A stretch of 64,000 bases of DNA from JAWLHA01 sp041690535 (GCA_041690535.1 JAWLHA010000018.1:1-64000), one strand, 5' to 3'. Shown: positions 49,775-59,176, numbered from the stretch's first letter. Made by a program: numbers and translations. Notes: generated from the sequence alone by a model not told the origin.

Positions 49775-50512
49775 TCACCCCCCCGATTCCTCGCCTTTGG
49801 CCTCGGGATTGTTGCTGAGGCTGGCGATGGTGCTGGAAAAAGTGTGGCCATCGTCGATTTGGGTGAGTTTTACGACCATGTAATCCAGCCCTGTCGCCAC
49901 CCAGATGAAGGTCTGTCGGTCGCCTTTGGACACCCGTTCCAGTTTCACGGTGTCGAGTTCACCCAACGCGGTCTTCAGTCGCTCATTCCCCACCACCCGG
50001 AAGTGGTAATCGCGGATGTTGCCCCGGTCCGCGACCTGATAGTTGAACTGCTTGGCCCCCTCTTGAAGATCGCGCCGTAAAGCCACCTGGTAGACCAGTT
50101 TGTCCATCATGCCCGGTTCGAGGGGCAGGGCGATCTCCTCACCCTCTCGAATTGAAATTACGAGGTTCCTGGTCCAGTCGAAGCTCAGGCGCTCGAGGGT
50201 CTCGCTCTTGCCATTGGTGTGTTTGTAAGTGTATTCCAGCGGGACGGGGCGGCCGTCTTCGGCGGTCCAGACACTCCGCTCCACGAACCGGTCGGACTTG
50301 AACAAGGCCACCAGGCCGGTAGGGTAGATTTCGGTTTCAAACACGTAGGTGTGGGCGTTGGTCCGGAACAGCCGTTGCTCCATCTCCCCCGCCTTGAATC
50401 CGTCCGCCACCACGTTATAGCGTGCGTTGAAGGGGGACGGGAGCGACTCGGCGTGCCCTATGAGGGGGGGGGCGAGCAGGATCACCATGACCAGCAAGAT
50501 CGGCATTTTCAT
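49775..50512 (-). CDS. DUF3108 family periplasmic protein
   Basis: 245 residues from the ATG at MKMPILLVMVILLAPPLIGHA, which is a clear signal peptide; two in-frame upstream starts exist. Mature features are FNARYNVVADGFKAGEMEQ, LVALFKSDRFVERS and DKLVYQVALRRDL...YQVADRGNIRDY, typical of DUF3108. Function unknown; an envelope role is inferred from the signal and the family. Confidence 0.8.
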   Translation of the reverse strand: MKMPILLVMVILLAPPLIGHAESLPSPFNARYNVVADGFKAGEMEQRLFRTNAHTYVFETEIYPTGLVALFKSDRFVERSVWTAEDGRPVPLEYTYKHTNGKSETLERLSFDWTRNLVISIREGEEIALPLEPGMMDKLVYQVALRRDLQEGAKQFNYQVADRGNIRDYHFRVVGNERLKTALGELDTVKLERVSKGDRQTFIWVATGLDYMVVKLTQIDDGHTFSSTIASLSNNPEAKGEESGG

Positions 50513-50632
50513 GTCATTCAGCATATCGAATGTATGGGCCCGAATCACCCTGGACCATCGCCCCGGGTCTTAGAAGCACGGCCGGCATTTGGGTTAGAAT
50601 GCGCCCTTGCCAAGCCCCACTGGAAAAATAGA

Positions 50633-52102
50633 TTGCCGTCATCTCATCTCGTTTCCCGTCGCCCGGCCCGGATCGCCCTCTGGATTGCCGCAGGGGCCGC
50701 CTTGCTCCACCTGCTCGTGGCGGGCCGGTTTGCGTTGAGCGTCGATGAGGCGCACTACGCCCTTTATGGTCTGCGCCTGGACTGGAGCTACTTCGATCAC
50801 CCCCCGATGGTAGGTTGGCTCCAGGCACTGGTGCTGCCGTTCGCGCAGGGAGAGTGGGCGCTTCGGCTGTGGCCCGTCCTGCTCTCGCTGCTCGCAAGCT
50901 ATCTGGTGTTCCGCCTTGCCCGCGAGCTCTTTCCGGAGACATCCCCCTGGGTGGCGACCATCGCCGTGGCCACTCTGCAGTCGGCGCTCATCTTCCAGCT
51001 CATCTCCATGGCCCTGGTCCCGGAAGGACCGTTACTGGTGTTTGGGCTCGGTGCCGCCCTGTTCACCTTTCGTGCCGTGCGCCAGGGGCGGGGAGGCGAC
51101 TGGCTCGTGGTCGGTCTGCTGTTCGGGCTGGCCGGCCTCTCCAAGTACACCGCGGTGACCCTGGTGGCGGGGGCGGTTGCATTCATCGCGCTGCAGGGGC
51201 GCTGGCGCGTTCTTGTGACGCCCTGGCCCTGGCTGGCGGTGCTGGTCGCCCTGATCACCATCTTTCCCGTGCTGTACTGGAACGGAACCCATGAGTGGCT
51301 TTCGTTCCGCTACCAACTGGAGCATGGGGCGCCGGATCGCAGCTGGTCCTTCGCCCGCTTCGCCACTTCCCAGGCCATCCAGGTCGTTGCCTATGCCCCC
51401 GCGGTCTTCATCTTCGGAGTCGCGGCCCTGCTCGCCGGGTGGCGTGAACGCCGCCACCCGGGGGTCGCCCTTTCGCTTGCCTTCGCTCTTCCTATTCTAG
51501 TGCTGTTCGGCTGGGGGGCCGGTTACGAGCAGACTTTGCCCCACTGGACGCTGCTCGGTTGGGCGCTCCTTGCCCCCCTCACCGCCCGGTGGCTGGTGAG
51601 GGGCTGGTCGACTCGCTGGGTGCGAAGCATCGCCAAGGGCTCGGCCCTCTACTCGGTGGTGCTGGGGCTGCTGATCCACAGCCTGCTTCTCCAACCCTGG
51701 TTGCCGTTCCAGCCCTATCGCCATCCGTTGGGGGATCTCATCGGCTGGCAGGAGGCGGCCGAACGGGCGCTGGAGTTGTCCAACCACATGCCCGGCGGCT
51801 TCGACGAACCGACCATCTACGTGGGGAACTGGTCCCTGGCGAGCCGGATCGCCTGGTACGGCAGGCCCCACCGGGTGCAGGTGACCGACACACGATACGA
51901 TCAGTTCGATCTCTGGTACGACAGCCCCCGGCCGGGACAGGGGGGGCTTCTGGTGGTCCCCGATTACCTGCGGGGACGGCCCGAGGCCAACGGCCAGGCC
52001 TGGTTCGAGGCGTGCGATCCGTTGGAGACGTTGACCGTCGCCCGTGCAGGTCGGCCGGTGCATGACTTCGATTTCTTTGCCTGCAGGGGATACCGGCGGT
52101 GA
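50633..52102 (+). CDS. Glycosyltransferase family 39 (dolichyl-phosphate-mannose/ArnT-like) membrane protein
   Basis: About 489 residues from a TTG; the exact start is uncertain, and an ATG 99 bp upstream is in frame. It has about ten membrane helices. The first periplasmic loop carries the catalytic-type acidic region SVDEAHYALYGLRLDWSYFD followed by HPP, the hallmark of GT-C enzymes that take sugars from polyprenyl phosphate. The C-terminal soluble part (NHMPGGFDEPTIYVGNWSLA onwards) is extracytoplasmic. It overlaps by 4 bp with the PAP2 gene. A -10-like TTAGAAT lies just upstream. Confidence 0.85.
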   Translation: MPSSHLVSRRPARIALWIAAGAALLHLLVAGRFALSVDEAHYALYGLRLDWSYFDHPPMVGWLQALVLPFAQGEWALRLWPVLLSLLASYLVFRLARELFPETSPWVATIAVATLQSALIFQLISMALVPEGPLLVFGLGAALFTFRAVRQGRGGDWLVVGLLFGLAGLSKYTAVTLVAGAVAFIALQGRWRVLVTPWPWLAVLVALITIFPVLYWNGTHEWLSFRYQLEHGAPDRSWSFARFATSQAIQVVAYAPAVFIFGVAALLAGWRERRHPGVALSLAFALPILVLFGWGAGYEQTLPHWTLLGWALLAPLTARWLVRGWSTRWVRSIAKGSALYSVVLGLLIHSLLLQPWLPFQPYRHPLGDLIGWQEAAERALELSNHMPGGFDEPTIYVGNWSLASRIAWYGRPHRVQVTDTRYDQFDLWYDSPRPGQGGLLVVPDYLRGRPEANGQAWFEACDPLETLTVARAGRPVHDFDFFACRGYRR

Positions 52103-52881
52103 AGGCGGGGTGGAATCATAGATCTGGCCCGGGCCAGTGGGGTGTGCCTGCGGCGGGAGCCGCTCTGGCGCTGCTGGTGGGCCTGGGCGGCATGAACCAG
52201 GGGCTGTTTCTCTGGATCAACCGGGTCAGTGAGTTTACCGGACCGGGGCTTTGGGCCAACCTCACCGTTTTGGGCGACACCCTGGTGGTGTTCAGCCTGA
52301 TGCTTCCGTTCGTGGGCCGGCGCCCGGGGCTGGTGTGGGCGATGGTGCTGGCCGCCCTCATCGGAACGGCATATGTCCACGGCCTGAAGGAGTTTTTCAA
52401 CACCGACCGGCCCCCGGCCGTGTTTGCGCCGGAGGCGATCCGTATCATCGGCGAGGCGCACCGCTCCTTCTCCTTCCCCAGCGGCCACACCGCCGCCGCC
52501 TTCATCCTGGCGGGGCTGCTGTGCTTGCGGAATGACCTGCGGGGTGGGATAAAGCTCGCCATCCTCGCGGCAGCGGTGCTCGCGGGGGTATCGCGGATCG
52601 CCGTGGGTGTGCATTGGCCCGTGGACGTCCTGGCCGGGGCGGCAGGCGGGTGGGCCTCCGCGGCCGCCGGTGTCGCCCTGGCCCGCCGCTTTCCCTGGGG
52701 GGAGCGGCTTGGCCCGCAGCGGGGCATCGCGCTGCTTCTCGTCGGCTGCGCGGTGGCCCTGATCTTCTTCCACGACAGCGGCTACGCGTCGGCCCGGGCG
52801 CTGGAAATCGGGATCGGCGTCGGTGCCATCGCCATGGCGTGGCCCGGTCTGACGGCTTTGTTCTTCCCGGAGCGGAAATGA
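52099..52881 (+). CDS. PAP2-family membrane phosphatase
   Basis: 260 residues from a GTG overlapping the previous stop. The three lipid-phosphatase motifs are complete: KEFFNTDRPP, SFSFPSGHT and SRIAVGVHWPVD. It is multi-spanning. Such enzymes recycle undecaprenyl pyrophosphate or dephosphorylate lipid A and phosphatidylglycerophosphate. Its place between a GT39 enzyme and a flippase-like protein suggests a lipid-linked glycan step. Confidence 0.85.
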   Translation: MKAGWNHRSGPGQWGVPAAGAALALLVGLGGMNQGLFLWINRVSEFTGPGLWANLTVLGDTLVVFSLMLPFVGRRPGLVWAMVLAALIGTAYVHGLKEFFNTDRPPAVFAPEAIRIIGEAHRSFSFPSGHTAAAFILAGLLCLRNDLRGGIKLAILAAAVLAGVSRIAVGVHWPVDVLAGAAGGWASAAAGVALARRFPWGERLGPQRGIALLLVGCAVALIFFHDSGYASARALEIGIGVGAIAMAWPGLTALFFPERK

Positions 52882-53834
52882 CGGAATTGGTTGAGGAGCG
52901 GTTGCCGGCGCCGAAGGGCGTGCTCAGCATCGCCGTGCGCGTGGTCATCACTGTGGCCGTGTTCGTGTTGATCTTCCGCGCCATCGACTTGAACGCCGTG
53001 TGGGCAACCCTCGCCCGGATTGAGCCCCTGTGGCTGGTGCCGGCCCTTGCCGCCCAGTTCCTGAGCACGGGCCTGGCCGCCTACCGCTGGTTCCTTGCCA
53101 TGCAGCCCCTGGGGTTTGGCCAGCGATTCGGCTTTTACCTCCGAAGCTATTTCAAGGGGGCGTTTTTCAATCAGGGGTTGCCCACCAGTGTGGGGGGCGA
53201 CGCGGTGCGGGTCATCGATCTGGCCCGCACCGGTCACCGCAAGCGCGATGCGTTCGTGGGCGTGCTCATCGACCGGGCCATCGGCCTGGTGGGCCTGTTG
53301 CTGCTCAACCTGATCGCCAACACCGTCAACCCCGATCTGCTGCCTCCCGAGGTCTTCCTCACCATCAACGCCCTGGTGGGGGGGGGGCTGCTCGGTTTTC
53401 TGTTGCTGGTAGGGTTGCGTCGCTGGCATGCGTTCGAGCGTTGGCCGGTGATGCGCCTGGTCCATATCCTCTCTCTCCGGCTGGGGCGGGTCCTCGCCGG
53501 CGGACGGCAGTGGGCCACGCAACTGGGGTTCTCCGGCGCGGTGCATCTCGCTTCACTGGCGGGGCTTTACTTCATCGGCCGCAGCGTGCAGCTGGACTAC
53601 AGCTTCATCACCTACCTGATCATCGTGCCTCCGGTGATTCTGCTCACGCTCATCCCCATTTCGCTGGCGGGGTGGGGGATCCGCGAAGGGGCGATGATTG
53701 GGCTGTTCACGCTGGTGGGGGCCGATAAGGCGACCGTCCTCTCCATGTCGGTGCTTTACGGCCTTACCCTCATCCTTGTGAGTCTGCCCGGCTTTTATGT
53801 CTATCTCGCCGGCAGGCATCGGCACGTCTTGTAA
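52878..53834 (+). CDS. Lysylphosphatidylglycerol-synthase-TM / UPF0104 family membrane protein
   Basis: 318 residues with about eight membrane helices; ATG overlaps the previous stop. It has the family segments LSTGLAAYRWFLAMQPLGF, FFNQGLPTSVGGDAVRVIDL and LISLAGWGIREG-type (PISLAGWGIREGAMIG). The flippase-like half of MprF belongs here. No aminoacyltransferase domain is attached, so lipid translocation is the likelier role. Confidence 0.83.
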   Translation: MTELVEERLPAPKGVLSIAVRVVITVAVFVLIFRAIDLNAVWATLARIEPLWLVPALAAQFLSTGLAAYRWFLAMQPLGFGQRFGFYLRSYFKGAFFNQGLPTSVGGDAVRVIDLARTGHRKRDAFVGVLIDRAIGLVGLLLLNLIANTVNPDLLPPEVFLTINALVGGGLLGFLLLVGLRRWHAFERWPVMRLVHILSLRLGRVLAGGRQWATQLGFSGAVHLASLAGLYFIGRSVQLDYSFITYLIIVPPVILLTLIPISLAGWGIREGAMIGLFTLVGADKATVLSMSVLYGLTLILVSLPGFYVYLAGRHRHVL

Positions 53835-53848
53835 AGGGTCTCGAGCGC

Positions 53849-55069
53849 ATGAAAGTAGATACCATGCGGAAGATCGACTACTGGGTCGGTGTTCCCCTCT
53901 GTTTCCTGTTCAGCCTCCTTCTGAGGGTGCTGGGACCGTTCCGCCGGGCATCGGCCATGCGGCCCCGCAAGGCCCTGTTCATCGAGCTGTCGGAGATGGG
54001 CAGCGCCATTCTGGTCGATCCGGCGATGCGCAAGCTGCGCGATGCGGGGGTGGAATTGCACTTCGTCATTTTCGACAAGAATGCCCCCAGTCTGCGGTTG
54101 TTGGACACCGTGCCCGAATCCAACGTCTTCACCATCCGCGAGAGCGGCCTGGTGCCACTGGCCGTGGATACCCTTCGGTTCTTGGCCTGGACCCGTCGGC
54201 GGGGGATCGATACGGTGATCGACCTGGAGCTGTTTTCCCGCTACACCGCGCTGCTCACCGCCCTCAGCGGTGCCCGCAACCGGGTGGGATTCTACGCGTT
54301 CCACAACGAAGGGCTCTATCGGGGCGAAATGCTTACCCACCAAGTGGCGTACAACCCCCATATCCATATCGCAAAGAACTTTGTGGCCCTGGTCAACGCG
54401 GCGCTCAGCGATCGGATGGAGCGGCCCTTCTCCAAGACCCTGGTCGGCGATGACGAGGTGGTCCTTGCCAAGCTGCAGTTCGACGAGCAGCAGCTGGCGA
54501 CCATCCGCGCGCGGGTGCGTGCCGATTTCCCCGCCTATGACCCGGCCGTCCACCGCATCGTGCTCATAAACCCCAACGCCAGCGAACTGCTGATCCAGCG
54601 GCGCTGGATGCCCGAGCACTATGTGGCGTTGATGAAACAGGTGCTGGAGACCTATGGGGATGTGCTGGTCCTCATTACCGGGGCCCCGGCCGAGCGGGAG
54701 GAGGCCGAGGGGCTGGTGCGTCAGGTGGGGCACGAACGGTGCATCAACTTCGCCGGGCGGGTCAAGTTTGAAGAGCTTCCCCCCCTCTATGCGATCTCCA
54801 CGCTGATGGTGACCAATGATTCCGGTCCGGGGCACTTCTCGGCGGTCACGGAGATGCCCACCTTCGTCATCTTCGGGCCGGAAACACCCGCGCTTTATGG
54901 TTCGCTCGGCAACAGCACCCCTATCTATGCCGGCCTTGCCTGCTCGCCCTGTGTGAGCGCGGCCAACCACCGCAAGACCCCGTGTCACGACAATGTCTGC
55001 CTGCAGGTGATCAAGCCGGAGCGGGTCTTCAGCGCGATTCAGCCGCATCTCGAGCGGCGGCCTGTATGA
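53849..55069 (+). CDS. Glycosyltransferase family 9 (heptosyltransferase-like)
   Basis: 406 residues with an N-terminal hydrophobic segment (VGVPLCFLFSLLLRVLGPF) not usual in GT9, then FIELSEMGSAILVDPAM, LINPNASELLIQRRWMP, and the ADP-heptose-type site TNDSGPGHFSAVTEMPTFVI followed by FGPE. A cysteine-rich C-terminus (LACSPCVSAANHRKTPCHDN, VC) matches family members that act on LPS core. 14 bp after the flippase-like gene. Confidence 0.83.
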   Translation: MKVDTMRKIDYWVGVPLCFLFSLLLRVLGPFRRASAMRPRKALFIELSEMGSAILVDPAMRKLRDAGVELHFVIFDKNAPSLRLLDTVPESNVFTIRESGLVPLAVDTLRFLAWTRRRGIDTVIDLELFSRYTALLTALSGARNRVGFYAFHNEGLYRGEMLTHQVAYNPHIHIAKNFVALVNAALSDRMERPFSKTLVGDDEVVLAKLQFDEQQLATIRARVRADFPAYDPAVHRIVLINPNASELLIQRRWMPEHYVALMKQVLETYGDVLVLITGAPAEREEAEGLVRQVGHERCINFAGRVKFEELPPLYAISTLMVTNDSGPGHFSAVTEMPTFVIFGPETPALYGSLGNSTPIYAGLACSPCVSAANHRKTPCHDNVCLQVIKPERVFSAIQPHLERRPV

Positions 55070-55143
55070 TCGATCGGGGTTATCTCGATGGGCGGAGGAG
55101 GGCGATCTCTGGTAGTTTCAAGGTTTCCGTTTGACGTGCTCCG

Positions 55144-57990
55144 ATGAAATTGCGCCCGGTCCTCTTCATCCCCCTGGTCAGCCTCGGCGTGGCACCGCTG
55201 CTGGTGCTGATCGCCTTCGTCCTGCCCCAGGTGGTGGGCGGGTTCGAGTCGGCCGCCCAGGAACAGACGCTGGCTTCGCTGCGCTTCCAACGCTACGAGT
55301 TGAACCAGCGGCTCCAGGGGCAGAAGGAGATGGCACGGATCATCTCGCTGCTGCCCGCCCCCAAAGAGATTTTGGGCGCCCATATGCAGGGGAGCCGGGA
55401 GCTGTTTCTCTCCGCCGAGCAGGCCAAGTCGCGCTTGGCCGGGGTTCTGAAGCGGTGGTTTGACGAGACCTCTGAACTGCAGGCCATTGTAATTGCCGAT
55501 GCCCATGGCGCCGAGGTGCTGCGGTTGCGCCGCGTCGACGGGGCATTGGTGCGGGCGGTAGAGCAGCCGCTGGCCGCTGAGCAGGGTGACTACCGGTGGC
55601 AGGGCGGCCCTGTTGCAGGCAGTCCGGTGCGTGTGGCACTGGTAAAGCTTGAAGAGGGTGGGGAATACCATCTGCAGATCGTCCGCCCCATCACCGGGCG
55701 AGACGGCGAGGTGATCGGCTCGGCGGCCCTCTACACCGATCTGGGACAGGTGCTGGGCGCCTACAAGTCATCCTTCTGGATCGATCAGACGGGGAGCTTG
55801 TTGCAGAACCCGCTGCAGGGGGGAAGCGGCACCTCCGTCTTCAGCCTCTTCCCGGAGCTGCGTGGAATCCTCCACGGGACGGAGCCATTGGTGGTGCAGG
55901 GAGCAGGGGAGGCGCTGACCGCCTGGGTGCCGCTGCGCCTCGACGATGTCAGCGGCAATGCCGTCTGGATCGGCAGCCGGGTGGACCGCAGCCATCTTGA
56001 ACGGCTCCTTGCGGATTTCCGGTACGGCTTTCTCTCCCTGGCTGTGGCCCTGCTGGTATTGGCCGGGGTGGTTGCTTCGCGCATCACCGGGCGCCTGGTG
56101 GCGGTCAAGGAGGGACTCCTCGAGGGGCTCAAGGACATCATTGCCGGGTGCGATAACGTCCGGTTCGAGTGGCGTCACCCGCGCGAGCTGCGGGAGCTGA
56201 GTGAAGAGCTTTCCATCGTCGCGAGCCGACATGCGGCGGTCAATTGTGAGCGGCAGAAAGCCGAGCAGGCACTGTTCCGGGAGAAGGAGTTGGCGCAAGC
56301 CACGCTCACTTCCATCGGTGACGGTGTGATCACCACCGATGGGGCGGGGCGGGTGGAGTACATGAATCCCGCTGCCGTGCAGATGACCGGCTGGGAGGGG
56401 GATCGCGCCAAGGGGCAGCCGTTCGAAGAGGTGTGCAGGTTGTTGGACGAGGCGAGCGGCGAGCCTGTCGCCGACCCCATCGGTCATTGCCTTCAGCAGG
56501 GACAGCCGACCGAGCGGCTGAGCGATGCCCGCCTGCTCCAGGAAGGGGGGCTGGAGACCGACGTCGAGTACTCCGCGGCGCCGATGTTCAACCGCGCCGG
56601 GTCGGTCACCGGGGCCGTCGTTGCGCTGCGGGATGTGAGCGAACAGCGTTTCCTGCGCCGACAGTTGGAGGAGCAGGCCAGCCACGATTCGCTCACTGGC
56701 GTTTACAACCGCCGCCAGTTCGAAAACCACCTGGAGCAGGCGCTGACGGAAGTGCGGCGCCAACCCGGCCGGGAACACTGGCTGTGCTATATCGATATCG
56801 ACCAGTTCAAGGTGGTCAATGATACCTGTGGGCACTTGGCCGGTGACGAACTACTCGTGCAGGTGGCTGCGACGCTGAGGCAGGCAATGCGCGATGAGGA
56901 CGTGGTCGCGCGGGTCGGTGGCGATGAGTTCGCCCTGCTGGTCCGCGATGCGCCGCTTGCGCAAGCGCGCACTGCGGCGGAGCGTGCCTGGCTGGCCATC
57001 CAGGAGATGCACTTTGTCTGGGACAACAAGGGGTTCGCCATTACCGCGAGCATGGGGATGGTCCAGGTGGACCCCTCGAGCGGAACCATTTACGACCTGC
57101 TGGGGACTGCCGACAAGGCGTGCTTCGTGGCGAAAAACGAGGGGCGTAACCGCATTCACCTGTTCAATCCGGACGATGATGCCGTGTTGCAGCACGGCGG
57201 TGAGATGGAGTGGGTGCACCGGATCCGGGTCGCATTGGCAGAAGAGCGCTTTGCGCTCTACCAACAGACGATCCAGCCGTTGCAGGAGGAAGGACGGGCC
57301 CTCCATTGCGAAATCCTGGTCCGCATGCTGGATGAGGAGGGGGATCCCGTTCCACCCATGTCCTTCATTCCTGCGGCGGAACGCTACAACATGATGTCCG
57401 AGATCGACCGCTGGGTGGTGAAGAACACTCTGGATGCCATGGAGGGGTGGGAGGCGGAGGGGCACGGTGGGGAGTGTCTCGTGTCCATCAATCTCTCCGC
57501 CCAGTCGCTGACCGATACCGACTTTCTGCCCTATGTGCTCGGTCAGCTCAATGCCCATCGCGTCGACCCGGGGCACCTCTGCTTTGAGATCACCGAGACC
57601 GCCGCCATCGCCAATCTGTCACGGGCCATCGACTTCATCAACACCGTGCGCCTGCGCGGATGCCGGTTCTCCCTGGACGACTTCGGCAGCGGCCTCAGCT
57701 CGTTCGGCTACCTGAAGAATCTGCCCGTGGATTTCCTGAAGATTGACGGGAGTTTCATCAAGGATATGTCCTCCGATCCCATCGATCGGGCGATGGTGGA
57801 GTCCATCAATCAAGTGGGACACGTGATCGGCATCAAGACCATTGCCGAATTCGTGGAGGACGAACAGACACTGGAGCTGCTGAGGGTGATCGGGGTGGAT
57901 TATGTGCAGGGGTATGTGGTTGCCCGGCCGGCCCCTCTCGCCGGAGTCTGGCAGCAGCAGGGACGCCGCAAGGTGGCGGGCAGCGGCTGA
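55144..57990 (+). CDS. Membrane sensor PAS-GGDEF-EAL protein
   Basis: 948 residues. Two membrane helices (about 8-30 and 294-315) bracket a periplasmic sensor region of about 260 residues that looks like a double-Cache fold. A HAMP-like linker, a PAS domain (about 390-505), GGDEF (ARVGGDEFALLV, about 590-601, with RDED five residues before as inhibition site) and EAL (EILVRM in place of EAL; ITETAAIANLS, LDDFGSGLSSFGYLK, KIDGSFIK) follow. The C-terminal half is closely similar to the protein at 33 kb, but the sensor half is unrelated. Confidence 0.92.
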   Translation: MKLRPVLFIPLVSLGVAPLLVLIAFVLPQVVGGFESAAQEQTLASLRFQRYELNQRLQGQKEMARIISLLPAPKEILGAHMQGSRELFLSAEQAKSRLAGVLKRWFDETSELQAIVIADAHGAEVLRLRRVDGALVRAVEQPLAAEQGDYRWQGGPVAGSPVRVALVKLEEGGEYHLQIVRPITGRDGEVIGSAALYTDLGQVLGAYKSSFWIDQTGSLLQNPLQGGSGTSVFSLFPELRGILHGTEPLVVQGAGEALTAWVPLRLDDVSGNAVWIGSRVDRSHLERLLADFRYGFLSLAVALLVLAGVVASRITGRLVAVKEGLLEGLKDIIAGCDNVRFEWRHPRELRELSEELSIVASRHAAVNCERQKAEQALFREKELAQATLTSIGDGVITTDGAGRVEYMNPAAVQMTGWEGDRAKGQPFEEVCRLLDEASGEPVADPIGHCLQQGQPTERLSDARLLQEGGLETDVEYSAAPMFNRAGSVTGAVVALRDVSEQRFLRRQLEEQASHDSLTGVYNRRQFENHLEQALTEVRRQPGREHWLCYIDIDQFKVVNDTCGHLAGDELLVQVAATLRQAMRDEDVVARVGGDEFALLVRDAPLAQARTAAERAWLAIQEMHFVWDNKGFAITASMGMVQVDPSSGTIYDLLGTADKACFVAKNEGRNRIHLFNPDDDAVLQHGGEMEWVHRIRVALAEERFALYQQTIQPLQEEGRALHCEILVRMLDEEGDPVPPMSFIPAAERYNMMSEIDRWVVKNTLDAMEGWEAEGHGGECLVSINLSAQSLTDTDFLPYVLGQLNAHRVDPGHLCFEITETAAIANLSRAIDFINTVRLRGCRFSLDDFGSGLSSFGYLKNLPVDFLKIDGSFIKDMSSDPIDRAMVESINQVGHVIGIKTIAEFVEDEQTLELLRVIGVDYVQGYVVARPAPLAGVWQQQGRRKVAGSG

Positions 57991-58065
57991 CCGGGAGGGG
58001 GAGCGCGCGACCCTGCTTGCCCAGTGCGAGAGTGACCCGCAGTCTCTGAACCGACCCCTCGCTCC

Positions 58066-58347
58066 TCAACCCCGTTTGCGGCGGAACATGGCGCGGACGT
58101 GGTCGTAGGTCAGCGGATAGCTCAGTGCGATTCGGCCGCACTCCTCATCCGTGAGCCAGACGGTATCGTAGTAGGCGTCGGTGAGGGGTTCACCTTGGGC
58201 CAGGCGCGCGTCAAGGATTGCGCGGGCCCGATCTTCCGCGTTCGAGCGGCCCTCCCCAGGGGCGCAGCAGATGCGGTAGACCACCTCGGCAGACAGCAGG
58301 CAAAGAATGGCTCCTCCCGCCAGAGCGAAAAGATCGATGGCTTCCAT
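58066..58347 (-). CDS. Small single-span membrane protein, unknown function
   Basis: 93 residues, with GGAAGCGAT just before the ATG. One N-terminal membrane helix (LFALAGGAILCLLSAEVVY) is followed by a charged cytoplasmic tail (ILDARLAQGEPLTDAYYDTV, LTDEECGRIALSYPLTYDHV). I do not recognise the family. Confidence 0.6.
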   Translation of the reverse strand: MEAIDLFALAGGAILCLLSAEVVYRICCAPGEGRSNAEDRARAILDARLAQGEPLTDAYYDTVWLTDEECGRIALSYPLTYDHVRAMFRRKRG

Positions 58348-58511
58348 ATCGCTTCCATCCGTTGTTGGTCCACGTCCCCGCAGCGCAAACCATCCCCCAT
58401 GCGTCTGGAATTACCGACCACTCGGCGCCCTCGGTACAGGAGAAATGCGGGCTAGCCTTGGAAATAGTAGACCATGGGGTCGAAGCTGTAGTCTCAGCTT
58501 CCGCCCCCCTC

Positions 58512-58677
58512 CAGGGTGAACGCATACTAACGTCACGGCCGTGCTGTGAGCGACGTAAGTCCTTGAAAGCAGGTCCGCTGTGAATACATCCATGTACGCT
58601 CGACGGCCGCGTCCATGCGGCCGACGACTTGCTTTCAAGGACTTCCGTCACTCCTGAGTGAGTATGCGTTCACCCTG
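58512..58677. mobile_element. MITE-like CAGGG element, copy 11 (166 bp class)
   Basis: Standard ends, long-spacer arm left and short arm right, flanked by the 10-bp duplication CGCCCCCCTC (58502-58511 and 58678-58687). Its right end supplies the TGA stop of the XRE-family gene on the minus strand. Confidence 0.95.
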
Positions 58678-59080
58678 CGCCCCCCTCCGAGAGGGAGTGA
58701 ATGATCAAGCGGATGGCCTGCTGCTGCGCGTGGGTCAGACGGCGAAAGGAGGCAAGAAGGCGCGCCTCTTCAGGGTCGAGGGGCACTGCCTCGTCCATCT
58801 TTGGCAACTCGTCGCGCACGCCCACAAAAGGCCGCATCGGGCCTTCGCCGTCCTGCAGCCACGCACGCCTCACACCGAGTATGTGAGCCAACTCCGGCAT
58901 GCGGGAGGGCATCGGCAGTGCGCTCCCCTCCAGCCACTTGCGTACGGCCTGACCCGAGACTCCAAAGAGTCGCTGCAGTCGGCCCTGCTGCCTGGGCGTG
59001 TAACCCAGCTCCTCGAGGGCCTGCCGCAGCCGGGCGGCAAAGGCCTGCCTCACCCGCTCCCTGTTGTGTTCGGATTGCAT
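58670..59080 (-). CDS. XRE-family (phage-repressor-like) HTH regulator
   Basis: 136 residues. The helix-turn-helix lies at about 30-52 (RLQRLFGVSGQAVRKWLEG), followed by LAHILGVRRAWLQDGEGPM, a segment typical of CI/Cro-like regulators with WL-x2-GEG. The C-terminal helix (EARLLASFRRLTHAQQQAIR) resembles those joining such repressors as dimers. The last residues and stop (GAG-stop) are encoded by the end of repeat copy 11, so the original C-terminus may have been longer. It is divergent from the small gene at 59.2 kb. Confidence 0.8.
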   Translation of the reverse strand: MQSEHNRERVRQAFAARLRQALEELGYTPRQQGRLQRLFGVSGQAVRKWLEGSALPMPSRMPELAHILGVRRAWLQDGEGPMRPFVGVRDELPKMDEAVPLDPEEARLLASFRRLTHAQQQAIRLIIHSLSEGGAG

Positions 59081-59118
59081 CGGCGAAGCTTACCGTCCAG
59101 TGATGGGAGTGGCAGTTA

Positions 59119-59147
59119 TTGACCCGGTAACCGCGAGTTATTAATCT
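59119..59147 (+). promoter_or_regulatory. Promoter of the small divergent gene, overlapped by direct repeats
   Basis: -35 TTGACC, 17-bp spacer, -10 TAATCT. The heptamer AGTTATT occurs at 59114-59120 and 59136-59142, 22 bp apart, straddling both boxes; the adjacent XRE regulator could bind there. Confidence 0.5.
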
Positions 59148-59176
59148 TCGGGATGAAGACGGACGGGAAGGGCATC

